Part shown: piece after piece, positions 32,346-46,344 of the stretch
Position numbering within the stretch: the stretch's first letter is position 1
How the letters are laid out: the number at the start of each line of letters is the position of its first letter
NCBI GenBank assembly: GCA_960531495.1
Contig: OY482846.1
Location: 51,660,152-51,724,151, forward strand
Origin: Zeus faber
Lineage: Eukaryota > Chordata > Actinopteri > Zeiformes > Zeidae
Direction of reading: 5' to 3'
Length of the DNA stretch: 64,000 bases
The notes under the pieces: generated by a model
Database searches by the model: none
Told to the model about the DNA's origin: nothing
What the model saw: only the letters and a program-made list of their open reading frames with translations
Made by a program: the position numbers and the translations under genes

Positions 32346-32439
32346 GATTCAGTTTCTTTATGAACAAACTTTTATATTTAAATCTTCAAGTGACAACGTC
32401 AGTTGTCAGAAATAATGACAATACCTCTTCAATGACACT

Positions 32440-33155
32440 AACACACACTAACACACACACACTAACACACACACACACTAACACACACACACTAACACAC
32501 ACACACACTAACACACACACACACTAACACACACACACACTAACACACACACACACTAACACACACACACACACTAACACACACACACTAACACACACAC
32601 ACACTAACACACACACACACTAACACACACACACACACTAACACACACACACTAACACACACACACACTAACACACACACACACTAACACACACACACTA
32701 ACACACACACACACTAACACACACACACACACTAACACACACACACACTAACACACACACACTAACACACACTAACACACACACACACACACTCTAACAC
32801 ACACTAACACACACACACTAACACACACACACACACACTCTAACACACACTAACACACACACACTAACACACACACACTAACACACACACACACACTCTA
32901 ACACACACTAACACACACACACACACACTAACACACACACACACACTAACACACACACACACTAACACACACACACACACTAACACACACACACTAACAC
33001 ACACACACTAACACACACACACACACACACACTCTAACACACACTAACACACACACACTAACACACACACACTAACACACACACACACTCTAACACACAC
33101 ACTAAAACACACACTAACACACACACACACACACACACTAACACACACACACACA
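32440..33155. repeat. (ACACACACTAAC)n minisatellite
   Basis: CA runs of 4-13 dinucleotides separated by CTAA. It is the complement in composition of the neighbouring GT/TTAG array. Confidence 0.96.
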
Positions 33156-35307
33156 GTGTGTGTGTGTATGTTTTTAGTGTGTGTGTTTCTAGTGTGTGTT
33201 TTAGTGTGTGTGTTTTTAGTGTGTGTGTGTTTAGTGTGTGTATGTGTTTTTAGTGTGTGTGTGTTTTTAGTGTGTGTGTTTTTAGTGTGTGTATGTGTTT
33301 TTAGTGTGTGTGTTTTTAGTGTGCGTTTGTGTGTGTGTGCATGTTTTTAGTGTGTGTGTGTTTAGTTTGTGTATGTGTTTTTATTGTGTTTTTGTGTGTG
33401 CATGTTTTTAGTGTGTGTGTGTTTTTAGTGTGTGTTTGTGTGAGTGTGCATGTTTTTAGTGTGTGTGTGTTTTTAGTGTGTGTTTGTGTGTGTTTTTAGT
33501 GTGTGTGTGCATGTTTTTAGTGTGTGTGTGTTTTTAGTGTGTGTTTGTGTGTGTGTGCATGTTTTTAGTGTGTGTGTTTAGTTTGTGTATGTGTTTTTAG
33601 TGTGTGTTTTTAGTGTGTGTGTGTGCATGTTTTTAGTGTGTGTGTTTTTAGTGTGTGTTTGTGAGTGTGTGTGTGTGCGTGCGTGCATGTTTTTAGTGTG
33701 TGTTTGTGTGTGTGTGCATGTTTTTAGTGTGTGTGTGCATGTTTTTAGTGTGTGTGTTTTTAGTGTGTGTTTGTGTGTGTTTTTAGTGTGTGTGTGTTTT
33801 TAGTGTGTGTTTGTGTGTGTTTTTAGTGTGTGTGTGCATGTTTTTAGTGTGTGTGTGTTTTTAGTGTGTGTGCATGTTTTTAGTGTGTGTGTGTTTTTAG
33901 TGTGTGTTTGTGTGTTTTTAGTGTGTGTGTGTTTTTAGTGTGTGTTTGTGTGTGTTTTTAGTGTGTGTGTGTGCGCATGTTTTTAGTGTGTGTGTGTTTT
34001 TAGTGTGTGTTTGTGTGTGTGTGCATGTTTTTAGTGTGTGTGTTTTTAGTGTGTGTTTGTTTGTGTGTGAGCATGTTTTTAGTGTGTGTTTTTAGTGTGT
34101 GTTTGTGTGTGTGTGCATGTTTTTAGTGTGTGTGTTTTTAGTGTGTGTTTGTTTGTGTGTGAGCATGTTTTAAGTGTGTGTTTTTAGTGTGTGTTTGTGT
34201 GTGTGTGCATGTTTTTAGTGTGTGTGTTTTTAGTGTGTGTTTGTTTGTGTGTGAGCATGTTTTTAGTGTGTGTTTTTAGTGTGTGTGTTTGTGTGTTTTT
34301 AGTGTGTGTTTGTTTGTGTGTGAGCATGTTTTTAGTGTGTGTTTTTAGTGTGTGTTTGTGTGTTTTTAGTGTGTGTGCATGTTTTTAGTGTGTGAGAGTT
34401 TAGTGTGTGTGTTTTTAGTGTGTGTTTGTGTGTGTGTGCATGTTTTTAGTGTGTGTTTTTAGTGTGTGTTTGTTTGTGTGTGAGCATGTTTTTAGTGTGT
34501 GTTTTTAGTGTGTGTGTTTGTGTGTTTTTAGTGTGTGTTTTTAGTGTGTGTTTGTTTGTGTGTGAGCATGTTTTTAGTGTGTGTTTTTAGTGTGTGTTTG
34601 TGTGTTTTTAGTGTGTGTGCATGTTTTTAGTGTGTGAGAGTTTAGTGTGTGTGTGTTTTTAGTGTGTGTGTGTGCATGTTTTTAGTGTGTGTTTTTAGTG
34701 TGTGTGTTTTTAGTGTGTGGATGTTTTTAGTATGTGTGTGTTTTTAGTGTGTGCTTGTGTGTTTTTAGTGTGTGTTTGTGTGCATGTTTTTTGTGTGTGT
34801 GTGTTTAGTGTGTGTGTGTTTTTGGTGTGTGTTTGTGTTTGTGTGTGCATGTTTTTAGTGTGTGTTTAGTGTGTGTGTGTTTTTAGTGTGTTTGTGTGTT
34901 AGTGTGTATTAGTGTGTGTGTGTGTTAGTGTGTTTGTTAGTGTGTGTGTGTGTGTTAGTGTGTTTTTAGTGTGTGTTTTAGTGTGTATGTGTGTGAGTGT
35001 GTGTGTGTTAGTGTGTGTGTCTTTTTAGTGTGTGTGTGTGTGTTTAGTGTGTGTTTGTGTTTTTAGTGTGTGTTTTTGTGTGTGCATGTTTTCAGTGTGT
35101 GTGTGTTTTTAGTGTGTGTGCATGTTTTTAGTGTGTGTGTTTTTAGTGTGTGTTTGTGTGTGTTTTTAGTGTGTGTGTGTTTTTAGTGTGTGTTTGTGTG
35201 TGTTTTTAGTGTGTGTGTGTGCATGTTTTTAGTGTGTGTGTGTTTTTAGTGTGTGTTTGTGTGTGTTTTTAGTGTGTGTGTGTGCATGTTTTTAGTGTGT
35301 GTGTGTT

Positions 35308-35340
<33 letters not shown>

Positions 35341-35405
35341 CATGTTTTTAGTGTGTGTTTTTAGTGTGTGTGTGTGCATGTTTTTAGTGTGTGTGTGTTT
35401 TTAGT

Positions 35406-35436
<31 letters not shown>

Positions 35437-35532
35437 CATGTTTTTAGTGTGTGTTTGTGTGTGTGTGCATGTTTTTAGTGTGTGTGTGTTTTTAGTGTGT
35501 GTGTGCATGTTTTTAGTGTGTGTGTTTTTAGT

Positions 35533-35563
<31 letters not shown>

Positions 35564-36510
35564 CATGTTTTTAGTGTGTGTTTGTGTGTGTGTGCATGTT
35601 TTTAGTGTGTGTGTGTTTTTAGTGTGTGTGTGCATGTTTTTAGTGTGTGTGTTTTTAGTGTGTGTTTGTGTGTGTTTTTAGTGTGTGTGTGTTTTTAGTG
35701 TGTGTTTGTGTGTGTTTTTAGTGTGTGTGTGTGCATGTTTTTAGTGTGTGTGTGTGTTTTTAGTGTGTGTTTGTGTGTGTGTGCATGTTTTTAGTGTGTG
35801 TGTTTTTAGTGTGTGTTTGTTTGTGTGTGAGCATGTTTTTAGTGTGTTTTTAGTGTGTGTTTGTGTGTGTGTGCATGTTTTTAGTGTGTGTGTTTTTAGT
35901 GTGTGTTTGTGTGTGTGTGCATGTTTTTAGTGTGTGTTTTTAGTGTGTGTTTGTTTGTGTGTGAGCATGTTTTTAGTGTGTGTTTTTAGTGTGTGTTTGT
36001 GTGTTTTTTGTGTGTGTGCATGTTTTTAGTGTGTGTTTTTAGTGTGTGTTTGTGTGTTTTTAGTGTGTGTGCATGTTTTTAGTGTGTGAGAGTTTAGTGT
36101 GTGTGTTTTTAGTCTGTGTGTGTGTGTGTGCATGTTTTTAGTGTGTGTTTTTAGTGTGTGTGTTTTGAGTGTGTGTTTGTGTGTGTGCATGTTTTTAGTA
36201 TGTGTGTGTTTTTAGTGTGTGTTTGTGTGTTTTTAGTGTGTGTTTGTGTGCATGTTTTGTGTGTGTGTGTGTTTAGTGTGTGTGTGTTTTTGGTGTGTGT
36301 TTGTGTTTGTGTGTGCATGTTTTTAGTGTGTGTTTAGTGTGTGTGTTTTTAGTGTGTTTGTGTGTTAGTGTGTGTGTGTGTTAGTGTGTTTGTTAGTGTG
36401 TGTGTGTGTGTGTTAGTGTGTTTTTAGTGTGTGTTTTAGTGTGTATGTGTGTGAGTGTGTGTGTGTTAGTGTGTGTGTCTTTTTAGTGTGTGTGTGTTTA
36501 GTGTGTGTTT
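33156..36510. repeat. (GTGTGTTTTTAG)n minisatellite, 3.4 kb, inverted relative to its neighbour
   Basis: GT runs separated by TTTTTAG, with higher-order blocks (gcatgtttttag; tttgtgtgtgagcatg). It meets the CA/CTAA array head-on at about 33155. Cys/Val-rich reading frames here are repeat products. Confidence 0.96.
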
Positions 36511-36513
36511 GTG

Positions 36514-36530
36514 TAACCCTAACCCTAACC
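36514..36530. repeat. Short telomere-like motif
   Basis: TAACCCTAACCCTAACC, nearly three CCCTAA units, exactly where the GT-rich array ends and a CA-rich run begins. Confidence 0.9.
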
Positions 36531-36534
36531 ACTA

Positions 36535-36598
<64 letters not shown>
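36531..36598. repeat. (CA)n microsatellite
   Basis: Begins actaaaaacacacac and continues as uninterrupted CA, opposite in polarity to the preceding array. Confidence 0.95.
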
Positions 36599-36604
<6 letters not shown>

Positions 36605-36659
36605 CAGAATCATGTTTCTACTTCATTTCTTTATTTCAGAGAAGTTTATTTCTGAGAGT

Positions 36660-36870
36660 TAGTACTAGCTAGTAAAGTAAAGTTAGTACTAGCATGGTAA
36701 ATACTACTAGAGTTGGAATAAGAATAGTTAGTACTAGTAGAGTTTGTACTAGTAAAGTTAGTACTCGTATGGTTAATACTATTAGAGCTGGTACCAGTAG
36801 GGTTAGTACTCCTAGATTTGGTACTGGAAGAGTTAGTGCTAGTATAGCTCATGGTAGTATAGTTAGTTAA
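36660..36870. repeat. Degenerate gttagtactag repeat
   Basis: About a dozen loose copies of a ~17-bp unit agttagtactagtaa. Confidence 0.85.
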
Positions 36871-36874
36871 ACAC

Positions 36875-37715
36875 CAGTACTGTGCATATAAACACCAGTA
36901 CAGTTCATGTGTGTGTGAAACACCCGTACAGTACATGTAAACATCAGTACAGTACATGTAAACACCAGTAGTGTACATGTAAACACCAGTACAGTACATG
37001 TAAACACCATGTAAACACCATGTAAACACCAGTACAGTACATGTAAACACCAGTACAGTACATGTAAACACCAGTACAGTACATGTAAACACCATGTAAA
37101 CACCAGTACAGTACATGTAAACACCAGTACAGTACATGTAAACACCAGTACAGTACATGTAAACACCATGTAAACACCAGTACAGTACATGTAAACACCA
37201 GTACAGTACATGTAAACACCAGTACAGTACATGTAAACACCATGAAAACACCATGTAAACACCAGTACAGTACATGTAAACACCAGTACAGTACATGTAA
37301 ACACCATGTAAACACCTGCACAGTACATGTAAACACCAGTACAGTACATGTAAACACCAGTACAGTACATGTAAACACCATGTAAACACCAGTACAGTAC
37401 ATGTAAACACCAGTACAGTACATGTAAACACCATGAAAACACCATGTAAACACCAGTACAGTACATGTAAACACCAGTACAGTACATGTAAACACCATGT
37501 AAACACCTGCACAGTACATGTAAACACCAGTACAGTACATGTAAACACCAGTACAGTACATGTAAACACCATGTAAACACCAGTACAGTACATGTAAACA
37601 CCAGTACAGTACATGTAAACACCAGTACAGTACATGTAAACACCAGTACAGTACATGTGAACACCATGTAAACACCAGTACAGTACATGTAAACACCAGT
37701 ACAGTACATGTAAAC
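36875..37715. repeat. 21-bp/11-bp minisatellite (aacaccagtacagtacatg)
   Basis: A 21-bp unit alternates with a shortened 11-bp unit (aacaccatgta). The long Cys/Tyr/Val reading frames on the minus strand (for example 36646-37833) are repeat-driven and not supported as genes. Confidence 0.95.
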
Positions 37716-38370
37716 AGGGTTGTGTCGGTGAAAATGGTTGTGAAGCCTCGTTCCCTGGTGGAATCAGTAACATCTTTGTAGAAATAAGATCCAGTAAAGT
37801 TGGTTTTTGTTGCGTACGGAGTCTGTTCCACATACATCAGCGGTTCCCAACCTTTTGGGAGTCGCCGCCCAATTGAAAGTCTCAAAGTGTTGGTGGCCAC
37901 GCCCGTCCAGAGGTGATACAGAGACAACCAGTGCGTTGTCAGAGGACGTTCATTTGAACATCACACGCATCGTCATCATACAGTGCAGTGGTGGTAAAAC
38001 TACAATAACAGGAGCACATGAATATGAAGTCAGATGAGAAGCTGATGGTGCATAAGAGACACCACCTGCTCCATGTCCGGTTTCAGGGACGACGGTCTGA
38101 AGAGAACATCTGGATCAACATTCACTTTATTCTGGATTTCGTCTTCGATTCCACAAGTGCTGAACAGCCGCACGGAGCGACTGATCAGGATACTCAGAAC
38201 AAACATCAAGCCAGAGGTTTGTCAGCTACTTCAGAGAGGAAGACAGTTCCAATGCCCTGTCGCAGGAGAGATCCACAGACCGTCCTTCTCTAGAGGCTCA
38301 GCCTGCGAGGGCCTGGTCACTGTGGCGGGTGGAGGCTCCTCCATCCAGCTGCACTGCACAACTGGGTTGA
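37716..38370. other. Unassigned sequence between two minisatellites
   Basis: No exon recognised. At about 37838 the sequence CAGCGGTTCCCAACCTTTT resembles the end of a hAT-type element, but I did not find a matching inverted end nearby. Confidence 0.4.
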
Positions 38371-38409
38371 GTTGAGCCTGGTCCTCATGCTGTGAGGACC
38401 AGGCTCAAC
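38371..38409. repeat. Perfect 17-bp inverted repeat (hairpin)
   Basis: Arms GTTGAGCCTGGTCCTCA (38371-38387) and TGAGGACCAGGCTCAAC (38393-38409) are exact complements around a 5-base loop. It lies immediately before the 20-bp minisatellite. Confidence 0.95.
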
Positions 38410-39375
38410 AGGAAGTTTGACAGGAAGACTGACCACAAGACAGGAAAACTGACCACCTGACAGGAAGACAGACCACGTGACAGGAAGACTGACCACGTGA
38501 CAGGAAGACTGACCATGTGACATGAAGACAGACCACCTGACAGGAAGACTGACCACGTGACAGGAAGACAGACCACCTGACAGGAAGACTGACCACGTGA
38601 CAGGAAGACTGATCACGTGACAGGAAGACTGACCATGTGACATGAAGACAGACCACCTGACAGGAAGACTGACCACGTGACAGGAAGACAGACCACCTGA
38701 CAGGAAGACTGACCACGTGACAGGAAGACAGACCATCTGACAGGAAGACTGATCACGTGACAGGAAGACTGACCACGTGACAGGAAGACTGACCACCTGA
38801 CAGGAAGACTGACCACGTGACAGGAAGACAGACCATGTGACATGAAGACAGACCACCTGACAGGAAGACTGACCACCTGACAGGAAGACTGACCATGTGA
38901 CAGGAAGACAGACCACCTGACAAGAAGACTGACCACCTGACAGGAAGACTGACCATGTGACAGGAAGACAGACCACCTGACAGGAAGACTGACCACGTGA
39001 CAGGAAGACTAACCACCTGACAGGAAGACTGACCACCTGACAGGAAGACTGACCATGTGACAGGAAGACTGACCATGTGACAGGAAGACTGACCATGTGA
39101 CAGGAAGACAGACCACCTGACAGGAAGACAGACCACCTGACAGGAAGACTGATCACGTGACAGGAAGACTGATCACGTGACAGGAAGACAGACCACCTGA
39201 CAGGAAGACTGACCATGTGACAGGAAGACAGACCACCTGACAGGAAGACTGACCACCTGACAGGAGGACTGACCACCTGACAGGAAGACTGACCATGTGA
39301 CAGGAAGACAGACAACCTGACAGGAAGACAGACCACCTGACAGGAAGACTGATCACGTGACAGGAAGACAGACCT
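38410..39375. repeat. 20-bp minisatellite with E-box and ETS-like motifs
   Basis: About 48 copies of gaccacctgacaggaagact with variants CACGTG and CATGTG in place of CACCTG, and a GGAA core in every unit. Long open frames on the minus strand (SLPV-WSVFLS repeats) follow from the period and are not genes. Confidence 0.97.
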
Positions 39376-39479
39376 AACGTCTTAACAACAAACTCAATCA
39401 AAAGTAAGAACTTCAACAACTGTCTCCAGTCTGTCCCTTAGAGCCCAGCTCCACCTGCTGATATGAGTCACAACCTTTC

Positions 39480-39740
39480 CTAGTACTGTGGGAGTACTGG
39501 GGTAGTACTGTGGTAGTAGAGGGGTAGCACTGTGGGAGTACTGGGGTAGTACTGTGGCAGTACCGGGGTAGTACTGTGGGAGTACCAGGGTAGTACTGTG
39601 GCTGTACCGGGGTAGTACTGTGGTAGTACTGAGGTATTACCCGGGAAGTGCTGAGGTAGTACTGAGGTAGTATTGAGGTATTATTGGAGGAGTAGTGTGT
39701 TAGTACTGTGGAAGTACTGAGGTAGTATGTGTACTATGTG
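39480..39740. repeat. Degenerate gtagtactgtgg repeat
   Basis: Loose ~20-bp copies of ggggtagtactgtgggagta. Confidence 0.88.
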
Positions 39741-40160
39741 TGTCAGTGTGTACTAGTACTTCCTGTTTGAATCCTAATTAATCCGTTCTGTTCCAACGAG
39801 TGAAGGCGTCATTAATCCTCCTCTGATGACATCATCACTGATGACATCATCACTCTACTCGATCCTGATTGGTTTATCACCACGAGGACACAGCGTGCTT
39901 GAGGCTGGATCAACAGAGTCAATCATTTAGAAATGTTAATAATACACGGAATCAAACCAGCAACCTCTGCTTTCACAGACCTGCTGCCCAAGCACCTTTG
40001 AGCAAGACACCTTTCACCATATGACGTTATTACTATTCAGGCACTAGGAGTACACTGAGTCATTACTATGTTATTATTGTGTTATTTAGTGATAATACTT
40101 CAGTTCATTTTAGAAGTTGATTATTTACATGTTTTAAAGTCTCAATCGCTGCTTCGTTGG
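39741..40160. other. Sequence without recognised gene
   Basis: Nothing coding is seen. A short duplicated gatgacatcatcact occurs at about 39824-39850. Confidence 0.5.
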
Positions 40161-40640
<480 letters not shown>

Positions 40641-41211
40641 TAGTAATAATATTCATCTCTGATGTGATTTACATCTTTAATAAAATTTACATCCAGATTG
40701 CTATGGTCGCTCTCTGATTATTATGGTCTGTTCATGTTGGTTCAGCTGCAGCTTCAGCAAACAACGTCTGATCACAACAATGGATCCATTGTTTTGGATC
40801 TGCCGCAGATCCCTTCCCGCCTGGTTACATCCCATAATACCCCACAACATCCAATAATACCAGCTGCTATCTGGAGGACCCAGAAACGGTTCCTTCATCG
40901 ACTGCATAACTGAAGACCTTCAACGGATAAAGTAAAAAAAGAGATGTAGTTCTCACTCCGCCCCCTTGTCTCACTAGCTCCGCCCCTTACGCAGACTCCA
41001 CCCATTGGTGAATTGGGCTCCTCCCCCTCTCCGCTTCCATGTTGTGTACACACCGTGTGAAAGTACAGGAATTAATACCAGGATGTAAATATTAAAACAC
41101 AAGTATTAATATTATGTTTAGAATGGTTCTACCTCGGTCAACCAGAAGGGTTCTGGTTCGAATGGAATAACGGCAATAATCTATATCTAGAACCTGGATC
41201 CTATATCTAGA
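40641..41211. other. Sequence without recognised gene
   Basis: No coding exon or known element recognised in this stretch. Confidence 0.5.
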
Positions 41212-41430
41212 ATTACATTACATTACATTACATTTAGTCATTTATCAGACGCTTTTATCCAAAGCCACTTACAATTGTTCAAACACCGACGGACGCAGCC
41301 ATCAGGAGCAATTAGGGGTTAAGTGTCTTGCTCAAGGACACTACAGCATGCTTGCAGGAGGAGCCTGGGATCCAACCAGCAACCTTTAGATGACTAGACC
41401 ACCAGCTCTACCGCCTGAGATACCATCCCC
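41212..41430 (-). mobile_element. tRNA-headed SINE with L2-like tail (copy 2)
   Basis: Same element and orientation as 11254-11466: tail at the left (catttagtcatttatcagac on plus), tRNA-like head at the right. Confidence 0.85.
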
Positions 41431-41453
41431 TGGTAGGGGTAGGGGATGGAATC

Positions 41454-41454
<1 letters not shown>

Positions 41455-41528
<74 letters not shown>
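41455..41528. repeat. (AT)n microsatellite
   Basis: About 36 uninterrupted AT dinucleotides. Confidence 0.97.
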
Positions 41529-41529
<1 letters not shown>

Positions 41530-41970
41530 CCTAGATTCTATATCTTGAACCCTCGATATCTAGGACCTGGATTCTATATCTTGAACCCTCTACATCTACA
41601 ACCTTCTACATCTTGAACCCTCTACATCTTGAACCTAGATTCTATATCTTGAACCCTCGATATCTAGGACCTGGATTCTATATCTTGAACTCTCTACATC
41701 TTGAACCCTCTACATCTAGAACCCTCTACATCTAGAACCCTCTACATCTAGAACCCTCTACATCTTGAACCCTCCACATCTAGGACCCTCTACATCTTGA
41801 ACCCTCTACATCTAGAACCTAGATTCTATATCTTGAACCCTCTACATCTTGAACCCTCTACATCTAGAACCTAGATTCTATATCTTGAACCCTCGATATC
41901 TAGGACCTGGATTCTATATCTTGAACCCTCTACATCTTGAACCCTCTACATCTAGGACCTGGATTCTATT
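41529..41970. repeat. 16-bp minisatellite (ccctctacatcttgaa)n
   Basis: Around 20 copies with variants ctagaac and a recurring longer block gattctatatcttgaaccct. Confidence 0.94.
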
Positions 41971-42034
41971 TCACTTCATCTGACTTTGTTGCAAACTGAG
42001 TCTATTTCTGTTTGGAATGAAGGAGCTTAACCCT

Positions 42035-42150
42035 CACTCTGCAGTGCTAGTGCCTTGCTCAGGGGAACAGAACCTCCAACCCTGCAGTGCTAGTGCCTTG
42101 CCCAAGGGAACAGAACCCCCAACCCTGCAGTGCTAGTGCCTTGCTCAGGG
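42035..42150. repeat. Three tandem copies of a ~46-bp unit
   Basis: Units contain ctgcagtgctagtgccttgc followed by tcaggggaacagaacc. Confidence 0.85.
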
Positions 42151-42223
42151 CAGGGTCTGATCCTCTTACATAACACTGACGGTTCAGTGCTAATTAGAAG
42201 AAGATCTGGTCACATGACCGGAT

Positions 42224-42277
<54 letters not shown>

Positions 42278-42760
42278 ATACACACATAATATACACACAT
42301 GTATAACCATATATAACATGTATACACATATATAACATGTATACACATATATAACATGTATACACACATGCATACACATATATAACATGTACAGACATGT
42401 ATACACATAAATAACATGTATACACATATATTACATGTATACACACATGTATACGCATATATAACATGTATACACATATATATATAACATGTATACACAT
42501 ATGTATACACATATAACATGTATACACATATATAACATGTACACACATATATAACATGTATACACATATATAACATGTATACACACATGTTTACACATAT
42601 ATAACATGTATACACACACACATGTATACACATATATACACATATATATATATAACATGTATACACACATGTATACACATATATATAACATGTATACACA
42701 TATATATAACATGTATACACACATGTATACACATATATAACATGTATACACACACACACA
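42224..42760. repeat. (AC)n and (acatgtatacacatatata)n arrays
   Basis: A pure AC run (about 42227-42275) is followed by about 20 imperfect copies of the near-palindromic acatgtatacacatatataa. Tyr/Cys/Ile frames are repeat products. Confidence 0.95.
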
Positions 42761-42799
42761 GTTCCCAGTGAAACCTCAAACATTAAAACTGACCTGAGG

Positions 42800-42875
42800 A
42801 CGTTCGTCTTTTCTATTTTTCGTCTTTTCTATTTTTCGTCTTTTCTATTTTTCGTCTTTTCTATTTTTCGTCTTT
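42800..42875. repeat. 16-bp tandem repeat (cgtcttttctattttt)
   Basis: About four and a half near-exact copies. Confidence 0.93.
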
Positions 42876-43157
42876 TCTTCAGACAGAACCTTCCTCTGTT
42901 CTGTCGTTCATCACAAACATAACCTGTCTACCTGCCTGTCGCCTGCTCACTCCTCCCTCCCTCCCTCCACCCTTCGTCCCTTCCTCCACACCTCCCTCCC
43001 TCTGCAGAACCCTGCTCCACCGCTCTCCCCCGTGGAGCAGGGTGGTGCTGCTCCATCTCCTTTAAATAGATAATCCTCTTGAAAAAATCCTTTTGATGTT
43101 TTTAAATCATGTGCATTGAAAAACCTCTGAGACGTTGGAAGGTGTAGTTCTCTAATT

Positions 43158-44109
<952 letters not shown>

Positions 44110-44204
44110 CATGACGGAGCAGCGTCAGTGCTTTTAATCAAAGATTCGGGTGGAGGTTCAGGGTCCAGGTGGAGAAAGAGGTCGAAGGGTAAATGTCCAA
44201 CTGA

Positions 44205-44420
44205 AGTTATGTCATTACCACTTCAGGAAGTGATTTCATTACCATGTTAGGAAATTATGTCCTCAGCATGACAGGAAGTTATGTCATCGGCATGACAGGA
44301 AGTGATGTCATGAGCACTTCAGGAAGTGATTTCAATACTATGTCAAGAAGTAATGACATCAGCGCAAAAGGAATTAATGACATCAGCGTGACAGGAAGTG
44401 ATGTAACAGGAAGTGATGTT
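44205..44420. repeat. ~24-bp tandem repeat with ETS and CRE-like motifs
   Basis: Around nine degenerate copies of gacaggaagtgatgtcatca. Most contain AGGAAGTGA next to a TGATGTCAT-type sequence. Confidence 0.9.
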
Positions 44421-44439
44421 AACCGGAAGTCAAACTCCA

Positions 44440-44635
44440 TGAAAAAAAAAAACAACAGAGAAAAACAGAAAAAACCCAGAAAAAAAACAGAAAAAAAACA
44501 GAAAAAACCCAGAAAAAAAACAGAAAAAAAACAGAAAAAAAACCCAGAAAAAAAAACAGGAAAAAAAACAGAAAAAAACCCCAGAAAAAAAAAAAGAAAA
44601 AAAAAACAGAAAAAAAAACAGAAAAAAAACAGAAA
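44440..44635. repeat. A-rich (CAGAAAAAAAA)n repeat
   Basis: Runs of A broken by CAG or CCCAG. Lys-rich frames are repeat products. Confidence 0.95.
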
Positions 44636-44697
44636 CCATAACTTGGATTTTACCTCTGTCCATACAGGCGTCTTGGGAGGGGAGGGAACCTTCCGGC

Positions 44698-45022
44698 ATC
44701 CTGGACCTGGACCTGGACCAGGACCTAGACCTGGACCTGGACCAGGACCTGGATCTGTACCTGGATCAGGACCTGGATCAGGACCTGGGGGATGGACACA
44801 AAGTCGTGAGACACAAGAATGTTAAAGTTGTGATGTCCCTCCATGATGGACGGATGATGAAAGAATGGATGATGGATGGATCCATCATCCATTCTTTCAT
44901 CATCCGTCCATCATCCATCCTTCCATAATCCATACATCCTTCATTCCCATTCATCAGTCCATCATCCACCCATCCATTCATCTATCCCTCCACCAATCAT
45001 CCATCCACCCATCCATCCAGTT
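44698..45022. repeat. (ggacct/ggacca)n and (ccatcatccatt)n repeats
   Basis: A GGACCT hexamer array (44700-44790) is followed by CCATC-rich imperfect repeats (44850-45022) that include a small inverted piece around 44870-44890 (atggatggatccatcatccat). Confidence 0.92.
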
Positions 45023-46335
45023 TGGTCAGGTTCTTTATGTCAGGATGAACACCATGACCATTCCCTGACCTTCCAGGATCTTTCCACGATGTTGCATGAC
45101 TTTCCATGACCTTCCATCCGATTTGCAAGACGTTCCAGCACCAGGATCAAAACTTCCACATCCAACCAAAGGTGTAGAATGAGGATCCTGCTTCAATATG
45201 AAGTAGTGTCCTCACCACACGGAACATTCTGGTGAAAATCTCATTCAACGTCTCATTAAAAACATTTATGATCATGAGCCGAATAAACCGCAATCAGACC
45301 AACTTCATCCATTCATCCACCAAGACACTGAGTAGAACCACACAATATTCCAGGACCGGTTTCCAGCACCTGAGATTAAAACCGTCCACTGCTCTTCAAA
45401 TGAGCCGTGATGAGCAGCTCCAGATCATTGGGACGTTCTTGTTTTCCTTTGTTTCATCCTGTGCTGAAGGACACGCCCGTCTCCCCAGAACCAGCTCCAG
45501 GTCTGAGGTTCTGACCCAGCACCGTGTCCGGACCATAAATCCCATAAATCCAATGAAGCCGTTAAGCTCCCGTCGCTGCCTCCGTGGCCCCCGGCTCGCA
45601 GCCTCCACGTCCTCCAAATCCAATCCCCCGTTCGCCTCTAAGTGAATTATGGAGCCCGGCGGTTGCCACGGTGACGGGTCTTGTCACCGGGAGTTAAAAG
45701 TTCACGGCAGAAATGAAACTCCACGAAACTCAACGTCCAGAAACATCTTTATTGCTCACAGTGAAAACGCTCGTCTCAAGAGTCTTATTTCACCAAAATG
45801 TGACATCTAAAGTGATGCTGACGGGGTCTGGGCCCCTCCTTGTGATGGAGGTGATGGAGCAGGAAGTAGTACCGCCAATGGCCACGCGGGGGCGCACAAA
45901 ACCCAATGAGCTCCACAGGGAATAGAACCCCCAACCCGCAGCGTCATCCGTTTTGAAAATAATCACAACAGAGACCCAGCCAACAGAACGACAGATCCTC
46001 CCTCTGTCCTCTGGGGCTCATTATGGGCTTTTCTGAGGACCAGCAGCCACTTCCTGTCAGACAGGAAGTTCCTCCTCTAAGAAAGGAAGTTCCCCCAAAT
46101 CACAGAGCGTCCTCCTCCATATGGGTCTCAATTAAGCATTATTATATATTATGTAATTATATTACGCTCTAATTTCCAGGACCGCAAGCTCTGCCCCCTG
46201 GAAGAGGGACTTCCTGCCGTTCGCCTTCCGACTTCCTGTTGGAGCTGACCTAATGTTGCCACGGTGACAGTTTGGTAAAATAAACAAACAATCTATGGGA
46301 ATTTTCCACTACATCATGTGGTTTGAACCGCTATG
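45023..46335. other. Sequence without recognised gene
   Basis: I looked for exons on both strands and found none with homology I recognise. The GC-richer part at 45540-45640 has no open frame with splice support. Confidence 0.5.
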
Positions 46336-46344
46336 TCAGATGGA

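Noticed and set aside
37838-37875. Possible hAT element end (CAGCGGTTCCCAACCTTTT)
   Set aside because: No matching inverted end or target duplication was found nearby.
36646-37927. Open frames of 280-395 residues rich in Cys, Tyr and Val on the minus strand
   Set aside because: The 21/11-bp repeat keeps several frames open at once; no known domain and near-identical repeated peptides in each frame.
38317-39419. Open frames of up to 339 residues (SLPV-WSVFLS repeats)
   Set aside because: The 20-bp repeat reads through all frames every 60 bp; the peptides cycle through the three phases of the same DNA word.
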